Part shown: one piece after another, positions 54,854-63,642 of the stretch | Layout: every line of letters starts with the position of its first letter | Numbering within the stretch: position 1 is the first letter of the stretch | Assembly: GCF_004214895.1 (NCBI RefSeq) | Contig: NZ_CP035952.1 | Coordinates: 2,800,501-2,864,500, forward strand | Origin: Pseudomonas tructae | GTDB lineage: Bacteria; Pseudomonadota; Gammaproteobacteria; Pseudomonadales; Pseudomonadaceae | Direction: 5' to 3' | DNA length: 64,000 nucleotides | The notes under the pieces: generated by a model | The model's database searches: none | Told to the model about the DNA's origin: nothing | Seen by the model: the letters and a program-made list of their open reading frames with translations, nothing else | Translations under genes and position numbers: made by a program

Positions 54854-54873
54854 AATGAGATAAATTCTCAATT
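54854..54873 (+). promoter_or_regulatory. Fur-box-like site upstream of the sigma-factor gene
   Basis: AATGAGATAAATTCTCAATT, a palindrome centred on TGAGA-TAAAT-TCTCA, 25 bases before the start. It fits the Pseudomonas pattern for iron-repressed FecI-type sigma genes. Confidence 0.65.
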
Positions 54874-54897
54874 CCGTCCCTCTCCGAGCCTGCTTCC

Positions 54898-55407
54898 GTG
54901 GCTGATTCCAACAAGCTGATGCACGATGTCTACAGCGAACACCACGGCTGGGTGTTTGGCTGGCTGCGCAAGAAACTCGGCTGTGCGCACAACGCGGCGG
55001 ATGTGGCTCAGGACACCTTTCTACGCATCCTTTCATCCCGCGATGCGCTGCTGCAGGCCAGTCAGTCGCGGGGCTATATCGCGACCACCGCACGCAATCT
55101 GCTGATCGACCGCGCCCGTCGCCAGCGTCTGGAAAAGGCCTACCTGGAAGAGTTGGCCCTGCTTGCCCTGGAGCATCCTGGCGCGCCGAGCGCCGAGCGC
55201 ATCTGGGAAACCCTCGATGCGCTGGAGCAGATTTGCCGGTTGCTCGACGGTCTTGGCAGCAAGCCGCGGGAAGCCTTTCTCTTGCATTACCTCGAAGGCC
55301 AGCCCCAGGCACAGGTCGCCGAACACCTGGGGATCAGCGTGCGCATGGTGCAGAAGTACCTGGTACAGGTGCTGCTGCATTGTCAGACGCTGCGTGATCC
55401 TTCATGA
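54898..55407 (+). CDS. ECF sigma factor, FecI type
   Basis: 169 residues. Region 2: YSEHHGWVFGWLRKKLGCAHNAADVAQDTFLRIL. Region 4: FLLHYLEGQPQAQVAEHLGISVRMVQKYLVQVLLHC. The frame begins with GTG at 54898; an ATG at residue 8 is the alternative. It directs RNA polymerase to the adjacent receptor gene when released by its FecR partner. Fur-box-like site upstream; overlaps the FecR gene by 4 bases. Confidence 0.9.
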   Translation: MADSNKLMHDVYSEHHGWVFGWLRKKLGCAHNAADVAQDTFLRILSSRDALLQASQSRGYIATTARNLLIDRARRQRLEKAYLEELALLALEHPGAPSAERIWETLDALEQICRLLDGLGSKPREAFLLHYLEGQPQAQVAEHLGISVRMVQKYLVQVLLHCQTLRDPS

Positions 55408-56393
55408 GTGACGACAACGACCTGGCTCGTCAGGCGGCCGAGTGGCTGGTGCTGCTCAGTGCCGATGACGTCGCCGAGCGCGAGCACAGCGAACGCGAAT
55501 ACGCGCAGTGGAAACAACTCAGCCCCGCGCACGCCGAGGCCGCGCAAGGTATGGAGCGGCTGTTGGCCAGCCTGCGCGGCATTCGCCAGACGCCCGAAGG
55601 TGGTCGCCGGCTGCACCGGCTGATCGATGGCGAAATGCGGTTCAGTGAGCGGGGGCGGCGCAACAAGCGACTGGGCGCTGCACTGGGCATCGGCCTGATG
55701 CTGCTGATGCCCGGCTGGCTGACCTGGCAGCACTACCCCAATGCCTTGCTGTTTGCCGACCTCGACACGGGCCCCGGCCAGTGGCAGGAAACCCGCCTTG
55801 AAGACGGCAGCCGCCTGACCCTGGCCGGTGGCAGCGCGGTGAACCTGCACTTCAGCACCTCCGGGCGTGAAGTGCAATTGCTGCGCGGCGCAATCCGCGT
55901 CGAGGTTGCCGTCGATGCCCAACGGCCATTCCGGGTGGTGACCGGCGACGGCAGTATCCGCGCGCTGGGCACACGTTTCGTGGTCACCCGGCAGCCCGAC
56001 GCCACTGACCTGAGCATGCTCGAATCGACAACACTGGCCCGCCCAAGTGAAGGGCCGGGCGAGGCGGTGGTGTCGGCGGGGCAGCAGTTGCGCATCCGCC
56101 GTGACGGCCTCGAGGGTGTGCAGCCGATCGACGTACAGGCCACTGACCAGGCCTGGCAGCAACACCGCCTGCTGGCCCGTGGCGTGCCGCTGCCCGAGGT
56201 GCTGGAGCAGTTGGGCCGGCAGTACGCCGGGGTGCTCAGCTACGACCGCGAGGCGCTCGCGCAGATTCAGGTGTTCGCCTCGTTGCCGCTGGACAATCCG
56301 CAGCGCGCAGTTCAACTGCTCGAAGCCAGTCTGCCGATCGAAGTCAGCCGGCTGACGCCGTGGATTACCCGGATAAAACTGCGCGAAAAATAG
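55404..56393 (+). CDS. FecR-family anti-sigma regulator
   Basis: 329 residues. An N-terminal cytosolic sigma-binding part (DUF4880; about 1-70, ARQAAEWLVLLSADDVAEREHSEREYAQWKQLSPAHAEAA) is followed by one membrane segment (about 77-95), then the periplasmic FecR domain (WQETRLEDGSRLTLAGGSAVNLHF, RPFRVVTGDGSIRALGTRFVV) and a C-terminal STN-like signalling domain that contacts the receptor. It transmits the ligand-occupied state of the TonB receptor to the sigma factor. Confidence 0.9.
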   Translation: MSDDNDLARQAAEWLVLLSADDVAEREHSEREYAQWKQLSPAHAEAAQGMERLLASLRGIRQTPEGGRRLHRLIDGEMRFSERGRRNKRLGAALGIGLMLLMPGWLTWQHYPNALLFADLDTGPGQWQETRLEDGSRLTLAGGSAVNLHFSTSGREVQLLRGAIRVEVAVDAQRPFRVVTGDGSIRALGTRFVVTRQPDATDLSMLESTTLARPSEGPGEAVVSAGQQLRIRRDGLEGVQPIDVQATDQAWQQHRLLARGVPLPEVLEQLGRQYAGVLSYDREALAQIQVFASLPLDNPQRAVQLLEASLPIEVSRLTPWITRIKLREK

Positions 56394-56442
56394 ATTCGTC
56401 GAAAAAGTTCGGGAGCGTGGTTCGCCTTTTTCCCGGTGGTCC

Positions 56443-56469
56443 GTTGAGTTTATGAGAATGAAACTCAAC
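56443..56469 (+). promoter_or_regulatory. Perfect inverted repeat in the receptor leader
   Basis: GTTGAGTTT-N9-AAACTCAAC, a 9-bp inverted repeat between fecR and the receptor ATG. In RNA it makes a stable stem 19 bases before the start; in DNA it could be an operator. It also contains an ATG (56452) that would otherwise be taken as a start. Confidence 0.45.
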
Positions 56470-56487
56470 ACTGGGAGACGCTTCACC

Positions 56488-58932
56488 ATGCCGCAACCAC
56501 GTAACCGCGCCCGGTTCAAACCGCTGTTCCTTGCTGTCCAGCTGGCCTGTGCACTGCCGCTGGGGATCGCCGTGCAGGCCCATGCCGAGCAGCAGGCGGT
56601 GCAGTACAACATTGCGCCGGGTGCGCTGGGCGACGTACTCAGCCAGTTCGCCGCCCAGGCCGGCATCGACCTGGCGGTGGAGGGGCGCCTGGTGTCCGGC
56701 TTGCACAGCAATGGCCTGCGTGGCAGCTATGGCGTGGAAGAGGGCCTGCGTCATCTGCTCACCGGCAGTGGCTACAGCTATGCCCAGACCGCCGCAGGCT
56801 TTGTGTTGGTGCCGCAAGCGGAGCAGGGCGCTGCGCTGCAACTGGACGCCACCAGCATCCAGGGCGTGCTCGCCTCGCAAAACCCCAACGGGCCGGTGGA
56901 TGGCTACCTGGCGACCCGCGCCAGCAGCGCCACTAAAACCGACACCGCGCTGCTGGAAACCACCCAGTCGATCTCCGTGGTCACCCGCGACCGCCTGACC
57001 GCCCAGGGTGCGCAAACCGTCAGTGACGGCCTGGGCTATACCGCCGGCGTGCACGCCGGTGTCGCCGGCAACAACCCCACCGACAACACCATCATGGTGC
57101 GCGGCTTCCAGCAGATAAACGCCAACGCCTACACCGACGGCCTGCGCAACAATCAGATCGGCTACTACGCGCCGGAGCCGTGGGGCATGGAGCGTATCGA
57201 GGTGCTCAAGGGGCCGGCCTCGGTGCTGTACGGCCAGGGCTCGCCGGGCGGTACCGTGAACTTCGTGTCCAAGCGCCCGACCTTCGCCGCCCATCGTGAG
57301 GTGGGCTTCTCCACTGGCAGCGACAACCGGCTGCAGACCTATACCGATGTCGGCGATGTACTGGATCAGCACAACACCCTGGCGTATCGCCTGGTCGCCC
57401 TGGGCCGCGACGCCGACAACAGCATCGACGGCATCAAGGACGACCGTGTCTATGTGGCGCCGAGCCTGACCTGGGCCCCGGACGAAGACACCTCGCTGAC
57501 GATCCTGGCGTCCTACCAGCGCAACAAGAACCTGTTCACCAGCAACATGCCGTATTCGCTGTTCGACGGCTCCAACCCCAATGGCCGGGTACCGCGCCAC
57601 CGCTCGTTGAACGAGCCCGGTTTCGATGCCGAGAAGTCCGAGCAGACCAGCCTCGGCTACGAGTTCAGCCATGCGCTCAACGACACCTGGACCTTGCGTC
57701 AGAACGCCCGCTACACCCACTTCACCGGCTACGAGCACCAGCTGTACCGCAACAGCGCGGTGATCGCCGGCACCACCCTCAATCGCTATTACCAACTGCG
57801 TGACTACGGCAATGACAATTTCGCGGTCGATAACCAGTTGCTCGGCAAATTCGACACCGGGCCGCTGAACCACACCTTGCTCGGCGGCGTCGACTATCAG
57901 CACAGCCGGCGCAGCAACGACGTACAGACCGGCGACGCGCCAGCCATCAATATCTATTCGCCGGACCGCAGTGTGGTGATCGATACCTCGCGTTACACCA
58001 GCCTGCTCGGCACCTCGGAAAAGAGCCGCCAGTTGGGTGTCTACCTGCAGGACCAGATCAAGCTCGGCAAATGGGTCGCCTCGCTGGGCGGGCGCTACGA
58101 CTGGGCCAGCCAGGACACCGACAGCCGCACCTACAGCGTGGCCAGCGGCCGCACCACTGGCGGGCTGACCACGCTGGACGCGGATGATTTCACCGGTCGC
58201 CTTGGTCTTGGCTACCTGTTCGACAGCGGGGTGTTTCCCTACATCAGCTACAGCGAATCCTTTATCCCGACTTCGGGCACCGACCGCAGCGGCTCGCCGT
58301 TCGAGCCGGAAACCGCCCGGCAATACGAAGTGGGGGTGAAGTACCAGCCCAGCGGCTACGACAGCTACCTCACCGTCGCCGCCTTCGATCTGCGCCGGCA
58401 GAACGTCCTGACCACCGATGTCTCGGCGCCGAGCTACAGCGTTCAGGAAGGTGAAGTCACCTCGCGCGGGATCGAAGTGGAAGCCGTGCTCAAGCCGGCT
58501 AGCGGCCTGAATGTGATCGCCTCCTGGAGCCTAAACGACGTCGAAGTCAGCCAGGACAACCCCAACGCCGCCGGCATGAGCAACAAGGGCAAGACCCCGG
58601 CCCGTACCCCGAAACACCTGGCGTCGCTGTGGTCCGACTACACCGTGCAGGGTGGCTTGTTCGCCGGGCTTGGCTTCGGCGCGGGCGTGCGCTACACCGG
58701 TTCGACCTTCGGCGATGCGCAGAACACTTTCAAGGTGCCGGACTACACGGTGATGGACGCGATGCTCAGCTACGACTTCGGCAAGGCCGACGCCAGCCTC
58801 GATGGCCTGAAGGCGCAGCTGAACGTTAAGAATCTGACGGATAAGTATTACATTGCGGGATGCTTCGCCAGCGTAGGCTGCCTGCTGGGTGCGGAGCGGA
58901 CGGTGACGGCGGATTTGACTTACAAGTGGTGA
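56488..58932 (+). CDS. Siderophore TonB-dependent receptor/transducer (FpvA/FoxA-like)
   Basis: 814 residues from the ATG at 56488 (MPQPRNRARFKPLFLAVQLACALPLG), with GGGAG upstream. Signal peptide to about HAEQQ. An STN signalling domain follows (VQYNIAPGALGDVLSQFAAQAGIDLAVEGRLV), then a plug (TTQSISVVTRDRLTAQGAQTVSDGLGYTAGV, MERIEVLKGPASVLYGQGSPGGTVNFVSKRP) and a barrel ending ERTVTADLTYKW with terminal Trp. STN plus adjacent FecI/FecR means it both imports an Fe-siderophore and signals its arrival. The ligand is not known; FIPTSGTDRSGSPFEPETARQYEVGVKY is typical of hydroxamate receptors. Confidence 0.92.
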   Translation: MPQPRNRARFKPLFLAVQLACALPLGIAVQAHAEQQAVQYNIAPGALGDVLSQFAAQAGIDLAVEGRLVSGLHSNGLRGSYGVEEGLRHLLTGSGYSYAQTAAGFVLVPQAEQGAALQLDATSIQGVLASQNPNGPVDGYLATRASSATKTDTALLETTQSISVVTRDRLTAQGAQTVSDGLGYTAGVHAGVAGNNPTDNTIMVRGFQQINANAYTDGLRNNQIGYYAPEPWGMERIEVLKGPASVLYGQGSPGGTVNFVSKRPTFAAHREVGFSTGSDNRLQTYTDVGDVLDQHNTLAYRLVALGRDADNSIDGIKDDRVYVAPSLTWAPDEDTSLTILASYQRNKNLFTSNMPYSLFDGSNPNGRVPRHRSLNEPGFDAEKSEQTSLGYEFSHALNDTWTLRQNARYTHFTGYEHQLYRNSAVIAGTTLNRYYQLRDYGNDNFAVDNQLLGKFDTGPLNHTLLGGVDYQHSRRSNDVQTGDAPAINIYSPDRSVVIDTSRYTSLLGTSEKSRQLGVYLQDQIKLGKWVASLGGRYDWASQDTDSRTYSVASGRTTGGLTTLDADDFTGRLGLGYLFDSGVFPYISYSESFIPTSGTDRSGSPFEPETARQYEVGVKYQPSGYDSYLTVAAFDLRRQNVLTTDVSAPSYSVQEGEVTSRGIEVEAVLKPASGLNVIASWSLNDVEVSQDNPNAAGMSNKGKTPARTPKHLASLWSDYTVQGGLFAGLGFGAGVRYTGSTFGDAQNTFKVPDYTVMDAMLSYDFGKADASLDGLKAQLNVKNLTDKYYIAGCFASVGCLLGAERTVTADLTYKW

Positions 58933-58967
58933 GGTTGGACGCGTCTGGTAAAGGTATCATTGCTTGA

Positions 58968-59018
58968 AGCCTTAGCGACCTGAGTCCTGTGAGGTACAGA
59001 GCCCAGGTCGCTGAGGCT
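58968..59018. terminator. Long hairpin between receptor and mdh
   Basis: AGCCTTAGCGACCTG pairs with CAGGTCGCTGAGGCT (15 bp, one G-T), with a 21-base loop. It lies 36 bases past the receptor stop and before the convergent mdh stop. TTTTTTA follows only at 59033. Confidence 0.55.
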
Positions 59019-59065
59019 AGCTGACGGTCCAACTTTTTTAGGGCAGTGCGCAAGCGCACGCCTGC

Positions 59066-59995
59066 TCACAGAGCGTTCATTTCAGCAATATCACGCATCA
59101 CCTGATCGGCAGACTCATCGAACATCCGCTGTTCCTGCGCATCCAGGGGCAGCTCGATCACACGGGCAATCCCTTGCCCTGCCAACACACACGGCACCCC
59201 CATGGCGATACCCTTGCGCCCATACTCGCCGTCGAGGATTGCCACGGTCGGCAATATACGGTTTCGTCCATTGGCGATTGCATCGACCATCTGTGCGATG
59301 GCCACGCCGGGTGCATCGCAGGCGCTTCCCAGCTTCTTCAAGCCCAGGATCTCACCGCCACCCTTGCGTGTGCGCTCCACGATCCGCTCGATCTGCTCGG
59401 TGGACAGGAAATGGGCCAATGGCACCGAACCGACCGCGCAGTACCGCATCAGCGGCACCATGCTGTCGCCATGGCCTCCCAGCACCAGCGCGGTGATATC
59501 GCGCGCGGAAAACCCGGTTGCCTCGGCAATGAAACACTTCATGCGCGCGGTATCCAGCACCCCGGCCTGCCCGAACACCTTGTCGCGCCCCAGCCCGCTG
59601 AGGGACCAGGCCCGATAGGTCAGTACGTCGACCGGGTTCGACACCACCAACAGCGTCGCATCCGGTGCATGCTGTCGCACATCGCGCAGGATGCCATCGA
59701 GAATGGGCAGGTTGATGCTCAACACATCCTGACGGGATTGGCCTGGCTTGCGCGGCACGCCTGCGGTAATCACTACCAGGTCGGAATCTTGCAGCATTTG
59801 GGCATTGACCCCGCCACGGACCCGGGTATCGGACCCTGACTCGATGGCCGCCTGCCAGACGTCCAGCGCCTTACCCTGCGCCAACTCGCCCTGCACATCG
59901 ATCAACACCAACTCGCGGCACAACTCTTGCCGGGCGATGACCTGAGCCGCCGCCTCGCCCACCATACCGGCACCTACTATCGAAAGCTTGTTCAT
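59066..59995 (-). CDS. mdh: Malate dehydrogenase (LDH/MDH superfamily)
   Basis: 309 residues. NAD-binding GAGMVGEAAAQVIA (8-21), acidic ribose contact in LVLIDVQG, substrate-loop Arg in GVPRKPGQSRQDVL (malate rather than lactate type), catalytic Asp in NPVDVLTYRAW/GVLDTARMKCFI and catalytic His in LGGHGDSMVPL. It belongs to the bacterial LDH-like MDH group (about 310 residues). Oxidises malate to oxaloacetate with NAD+ in the cytosol. Single gene. Confidence 0.88.
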   Translation of the reverse strand: MNKLSIVGAGMVGEAAAQVIARQELCRELVLIDVQGELAQGKALDVWQAAIESGSDTRVRGGVNAQMLQDSDLVVITAGVPRKPGQSRQDVLSINLPILDGILRDVRQHAPDATLLVVSNPVDVLTYRAWSLSGLGRDKVFGQAGVLDTARMKCFIAEATGFSARDITALVLGGHGDSMVPLMRYCAVGSVPLAHFLSTEQIERIVERTRKGGGEILGLKKLGSACDAPGVAIAQMVDAIANGRNRILPTVAILDGEYGRKGIAMGVPCVLAGQGIARVIELPLDAQEQRMFDESADQVMRDIAEMNAL

Positions 59996-60101
59996 CTACC
60001 ACCTCCCGCGGCACGCGTAAGCCGCAACACGCCCCCTGTACAGAGAAGTATCAACCCCTGCCGCCAAAGGGCCACTCGAAGGTGATGAAAGTGCTCAATT
60101 T

Positions 60102-60197
60102 TGTGGGAGCGGGCTTGCCCCGCGAAGAGGCCGGCCCAGAAATGGAGTCGCCTGACACGGGTAACGCCTGTATTCGCGGGGCAAGCCCGCTCCCACA
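60102..60197. repeat. Paired REP elements, inverted (REPIN-like)
   Basis: The 25-base arm at 60102-60126 and the arm at 60173-60197 are exact reverse complements, each carrying the GGGAGCGGGC..GCCCCGCG REP core. The 46-base spacer includes a shorter CCGGCC. It lies between the mdh promoter and the MFS stop. Confidence 0.85.
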
Positions 60198-60267
60198 GAG
60201 ATCGCGCAAGCTTTTTAGATTTTCATCAAGACAGTTGCTCCCACAGAGACAGCAGTTACCTGTTGTG

Positions 60268-61494
60268 TCAGCAGGGTTGCGCCGCCAGGCTATTGCTGAC
60301 GTTGCGTCCCATGACCAGCACAGTGACAAAGCCGCAGCCCACCAGGGCCGTGGCCAAACTCAGCAGTACCGAGCTACCCAACTGGTCGACGATCTGCCCG
60401 CCGAAGAACGAGCCCAAGGCGATAATCACCTGGAACATGGCGACGAACAGTGGCATGCCGCGTTCGACATCCTTGGGCGCTACCACGAACATCCAGATGC
60501 TGGCGCAGGCGGGGAAGGCGCCGAAGGCGAAGCCCCAGAGTGCGATCAGCATCGCCGCGCCGGTCATGCTGGTGGCGTAGTACGGGAACAGCGCGGTGCT
60601 GATGGCGATCATCAGGGCGACCAGCAACAGCGTGTGACGCACGCTTCGGTTGGCGGCGAAACCGGCGAAAATATTCCCCGCGACCCCGGCCACGCCATAC
60701 AACAGCAACAGTGAGCCAATGGTCGGCCCATCGAAGCCGGCATTCTGTTTGAAGAAGGGGGCGACATAGGTGTACGCGGCAAAGTGCGCCAGGCCAATCA
60801 GCAGTACGGCGATCAATCCAACTCGAGCCTGTGGATTGATGAACAGGGCCGGCAGGTCAGCGATGCGAATGGCTTTTTCGGGGGTGAGCCGCGGTAGCAG
60901 GAAGACCTGCGCCAGCAGTACCGGTACGCCCACCAGCGCGGTGACCAGAAAGGTCATGCGCCAGCCCATCAAGCCACTGAGCCAGGTGCCTACGGGCACG
61001 CCCAGCACGGTGGCCAGGGTCACACCGACCATGATGATCGAAGTGGCCTGGGCTACGCCCACGCCCTTGGGCGCCAGGCGGCTGCTAAGGGCAATGGCAG
61101 TCGCCCAGAAGCCGCCGATACTGATGCCCAGTAGCACGCGGCCGAACAGCAGCAGGCTGAAGTCGCTGGCGTAGGCCACCACCGAGTTGGCGATGATCAT
61201 GATCAGCGTCAGGCCGATCAGCAGATAGCGACGATCCAACGTGCCAATGCCCACAGACAGCAAGGGGGCGGCGAGGGCGGCCATGATGCCGGGCAGGGTC
61301 ACCATCAGGCCGGCTTGGCCGGCACTGATGCCCAGGTCACTGGCGACATCGTTGAGTACGCCCACCGGGAGAAACTCACTGGTTACCAGGGCGAAGGCAC
61401 CCACGGCGACCGAGAGAATCGCCAGCCACTGCTGTATGACGCTCTGTTGACTATGTTCGAGGAGGCCGTGAGGGCCCTGGTTGACGCGTGACAT
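60268..61494 (-). CDS. MFS exporter, DHA1 (sugar/drug efflux) type
   Basis: 408 residues from the ATG at 61494 (MSRVNQGPHGLLEHS); a TTG five codons upstream is the alternative. Twelve membrane segments; loop motif LLFGRVLLGISIGGFWATAIALSSRLAPKG, DHA1 motif AQATSIIMVGVTLATVLGVPVGTWLSGLMGWRMTF. AFALVTSEFLPVGVLNDVASDLGISAGQAGLM is that of the YdhP/SotB-like efflux family. Substrate unknown. Confidence 0.88.
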   Translation of the reverse strand: MSRVNQGPHGLLEHSQQSVIQQWLAILSVAVGAFALVTSEFLPVGVLNDVASDLGISAGQAGLMVTLPGIMAALAAPLLSVGIGTLDRRYLLIGLTLIMIIANSVVAYASDFSLLLFGRVLLGISIGGFWATAIALSSRLAPKGVGVAQATSIIMVGVTLATVLGVPVGTWLSGLMGWRMTFLVTALVGVPVLLAQVFLLPRLTPEKAIRIADLPALFINPQARVGLIAVLLIGLAHFAAYTYVAPFFKQNAGFDGPTIGSLLLLYGVAGVAGNIFAGFAANRSVRHTLLLVALMIAISTALFPYYATSMTGAAMLIALWGFAFGAFPACASIWMFVVAPKDVERGMPLFVAMFQVIIALGSFFGGQIVDQLGSSVLLSLATALVGCGFVTVLVMGRNVSNSLAAQPC

Positions 61495-61735
61495 GGTGCT
61501 GGATTCCAAAGGGGACTGTCGCCTGCAGCAGGCGCGGGAACGGGAAAATTTGGACGCGATTATAGGAGGCGGTTTTGCCTAGCCTACAGATGGGCGTCTC
61601 GATAGTAATCATCAGTGTGATCGATGAGTGTCTGATGAAAAATGGTCGCTCTGGTTGCCTCCAGCGTTTGTGGGCGCTGGGGGATGAGCCATCTTGTTGC
61701 AGCGTGAGTAACCAAGTAATCGCCGTTACGCCACG

Positions 61736-62158
61736 TTAGAGACTGTCCGGATCTCCGAAGAACATTTGGACAGGGCTCTGGGGCGGGATTTCAGGCTCTA
61801 AAAAACGGAAATATACCCGCAAAATTGCCCTCTGATACCCCCAGCAGGATGCGCGATCCCGAATGGCGATTTCTGCCACGGACCCGGGTGGCGGTCGACG
61901 GTGTTCAGTGCACGTCATTGGTGATAGAAGAGCGGTACCCGAATGAAATCGCTTTGTCCCAAACAAAGCGATTGCCTCTCTCAACAACTGAGGGTCAATC
62001 GTGGTTGTCGATTCCCCGCAAGCAGGCTCGGGGCTCATGGCGTCGTTGATCGCTGATGCCAGGGCTTCTGCCAGACGCGCGTTTTCTTTGAGGTCACCCG
62101 TGTCTGGCTGGTGGTCAGCGCAATGATGCATGAGCGCCTCTGCGCCATACCAGTTCAA
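61736..62158 (-). CDS. Hypothetical protein, uncertain
   Basis: 140 codons, MNWYGAEALMHHCADHQPDTGDLKENARLAEALASAINDAMSPEPA, with no recognised family. The middle is helical and Ala-rich, the C-terminal part irregular with PGSVAEIAIRDRASCWGYQRA. It lies just beyond the DprA-like operon terminator in the same direction and in a region of mixed composition. No clear ribosome site. Could be a decayed gene fragment. Confidence 0.3.
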   Translation of the reverse strand: MNWYGAEALMHHCADHQPDTGDLKENARLAEALASAINDAMSPEPACGESTTTIDPQLLREAIALFGTKRFHSGTALLSPMTCTEHRRPPPGSVAEIAIRDRASCWGYQRAILRVYFRFLEPEIPPQSPVQMFFGDPDSL

Positions 62159-62189
62159 ACTCGATCAGCACGCCTATGCCCTCATACAG

Positions 62190-62214
62190 AAAAAGCCCCT
62201 GAGGCGGTCTCAGG
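62190..62214 (-). terminator. Rho-independent terminator of the DprA-like operon
   Basis: On the minus strand CCTGAG-ACCGC-CTCAGG followed by GGCTTTTT; 61 bases past the DprA-like stop. Confidence 0.85.
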
Positions 62215-62274
62215 ATGCAGGGAGTCGATCCGACAGCGTGTGGCAGTTGTCTCAGTGGCGCGTAGAGTGGACGA

Positions 62275-63642
62275 TCAATCCAGTTTGAATCCCATCTGTC
62301 CACCGGTCACTTGGCTCGCGTTTGCTGCGGGGATGTCCTCAGATTTCCCACGTGCCAGCGACTGGAAGCGCACCGGGTTAGTCAGCTTTTGAACTCGACC
62401 CTCATCGACTGATTGTTTGAGCCATTCGCTGATCTGTTTCTTGGAAATGCTCCAGCGCTCGCTCAGCTCATCGGCGGTTTCAGGGCCGTCCAGACATGCC
62501 ATTTTTCGCAGAAAGAATTGATAAAAACTCAGCTCACCAACGTCGGTAGCCTGAGTTGAGGCCAAGCTCGAATCTTCATTGATCAGATCCTCTCTGGTGG
62601 GGGGATGCTGTACCGTGTCGTCCTCAACGGGAGCCATTTTGGCGGGCTCTTCCTTCGTGATCAAAACGCTATGGTCGGCAGGTGCTGACCCGGACACGAG
62701 GTCTTGTTCAGGCTCGGACTTAGCTTGAGCATTCAGCCTGTGGACATCGACATGCGCCGCTGAAGACTCCAGCCATTGCGCGCCTTGCGACACCAACGCG
62801 AAATTTCCAGATTCCGGATTTGCATCCTGCTTTACCCACAAGGGTACCCAAGCTTTTTTCAGGTTTTCGATAGCACCGTTCCAAGTTCCGCCTTTGGTTT
62901 CGGAGCGAACCACCACTGCGGCCTGGCTCATACAGTAAATGTATTTGTTCCGGGCCATGGCGTTGCCGGCGTTGAATCCTGCCTCGGGGAAAAATGGTGA
63001 AACCAGCACTAGGTTGTTGTTCATCAGCCCATCGCGCCATTTGCTGGATAGCGCTGCCGATAACAGGCTATCCGCCATAATGCCGATGACGGTTCCTTCC
63101 TGTTTCAATCCGCCCTGCATCGCAGCCTCATCGACGCCCCGCGCGCCACCTGAGACGACGGTCATTCCGGCCATCGCTATCCTCTTACCAAGAGAGGAGG
63201 CATAGGCAAGGTCGGCATCATCCGCCTTGCGCGCTCCGACGACACTGATACCGCGTTTATTGAGCAGTCGCGGATTTCCACAGCCGAAGAGTACTGGCGG
63301 CGCGGTGTTACGTAGATGGTGCTTGAGCGCCTTCGGATAGTCGGCGTCAGATCGAGTCAGCACCCACAATCCAGCCCGGTTCCACTTCTCCAGCGCTAAT
63401 GCCAGTGCATGGCCGCGCTCAAGCAACTGCTCAACGCGGTTCAGCGGTATTTTGTCATCCTGCCACCCCTCAAGCACCACGTGTGGATCAGCCGTCACCA
63501 GCTCTGCAGGCGTCTTCCCATGAGCGTTGAGCCATTGAGCAAATCGTCCCCATTCCGTTGGGGAGAGCGGTTTGGCGCCACCGACAGATTTTGAGAAGTG
63601 AGACGTCAACAGGAGGATCGACTGAGTATTGGTATTTATCAT
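62275..63642 (-). CDS. DprA/Smf-like protein, ShosA-like antitoxin candidate
   Basis: 455 residues. A Rossmann-type DprA core (about 85-290) reads PPVLFGCGNPRLLNKRGISVVGARK, then GMTVVSGGARGVDEAAMQGGLK, the nucleotide/ssDNA-binding signature of DNA-processing protein A. The N-terminal 80 residues and a 70-residue acidic linker (300-375) differ from housekeeping DprA. The C terminus (ETADELSERWSISKKQISEWLKQSVDEGRVQKL) is a winged helix as in DprA. It overlaps the upstream phosphoribosyltransferase gene by 4 bases. In ShosTA the DprA-like partner neutralises the PRTase toxin. Confidence 0.82.
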   Translation of the reverse strand: MINTNTQSILLLTSHFSKSVGGAKPLSPTEWGRFAQWLNAHGKTPAELVTADPHVVLEGWQDDKIPLNRVEQLLERGHALALALEKWNRAGLWVLTRSDADYPKALKHHLRNTAPPVLFGCGNPRLLNKRGISVVGARKADDADLAYASSLGKRIAMAGMTVVSGGARGVDEAAMQGGLKQEGTVIGIMADSLLSAALSSKWRDGLMNNNLVLVSPFFPEAGFNAGNAMARNKYIYCMSQAAVVVRSETKGGTWNGAIENLKKAWVPLWVKQDANPESGNFALVSQGAQWLESSAAHVDVHRLNAQAKSEPEQDLVSGSAPADHSVLITKEEPAKMAPVEDDTVQHPPTREDLINEDSSLASTQATDVGELSFYQFFLRKMACLDGPETADELSERWSISKKQISEWLKQSVDEGRVQKLTNPVRFQSLARGKSEDIPAANASQVTGGQMGFKLD

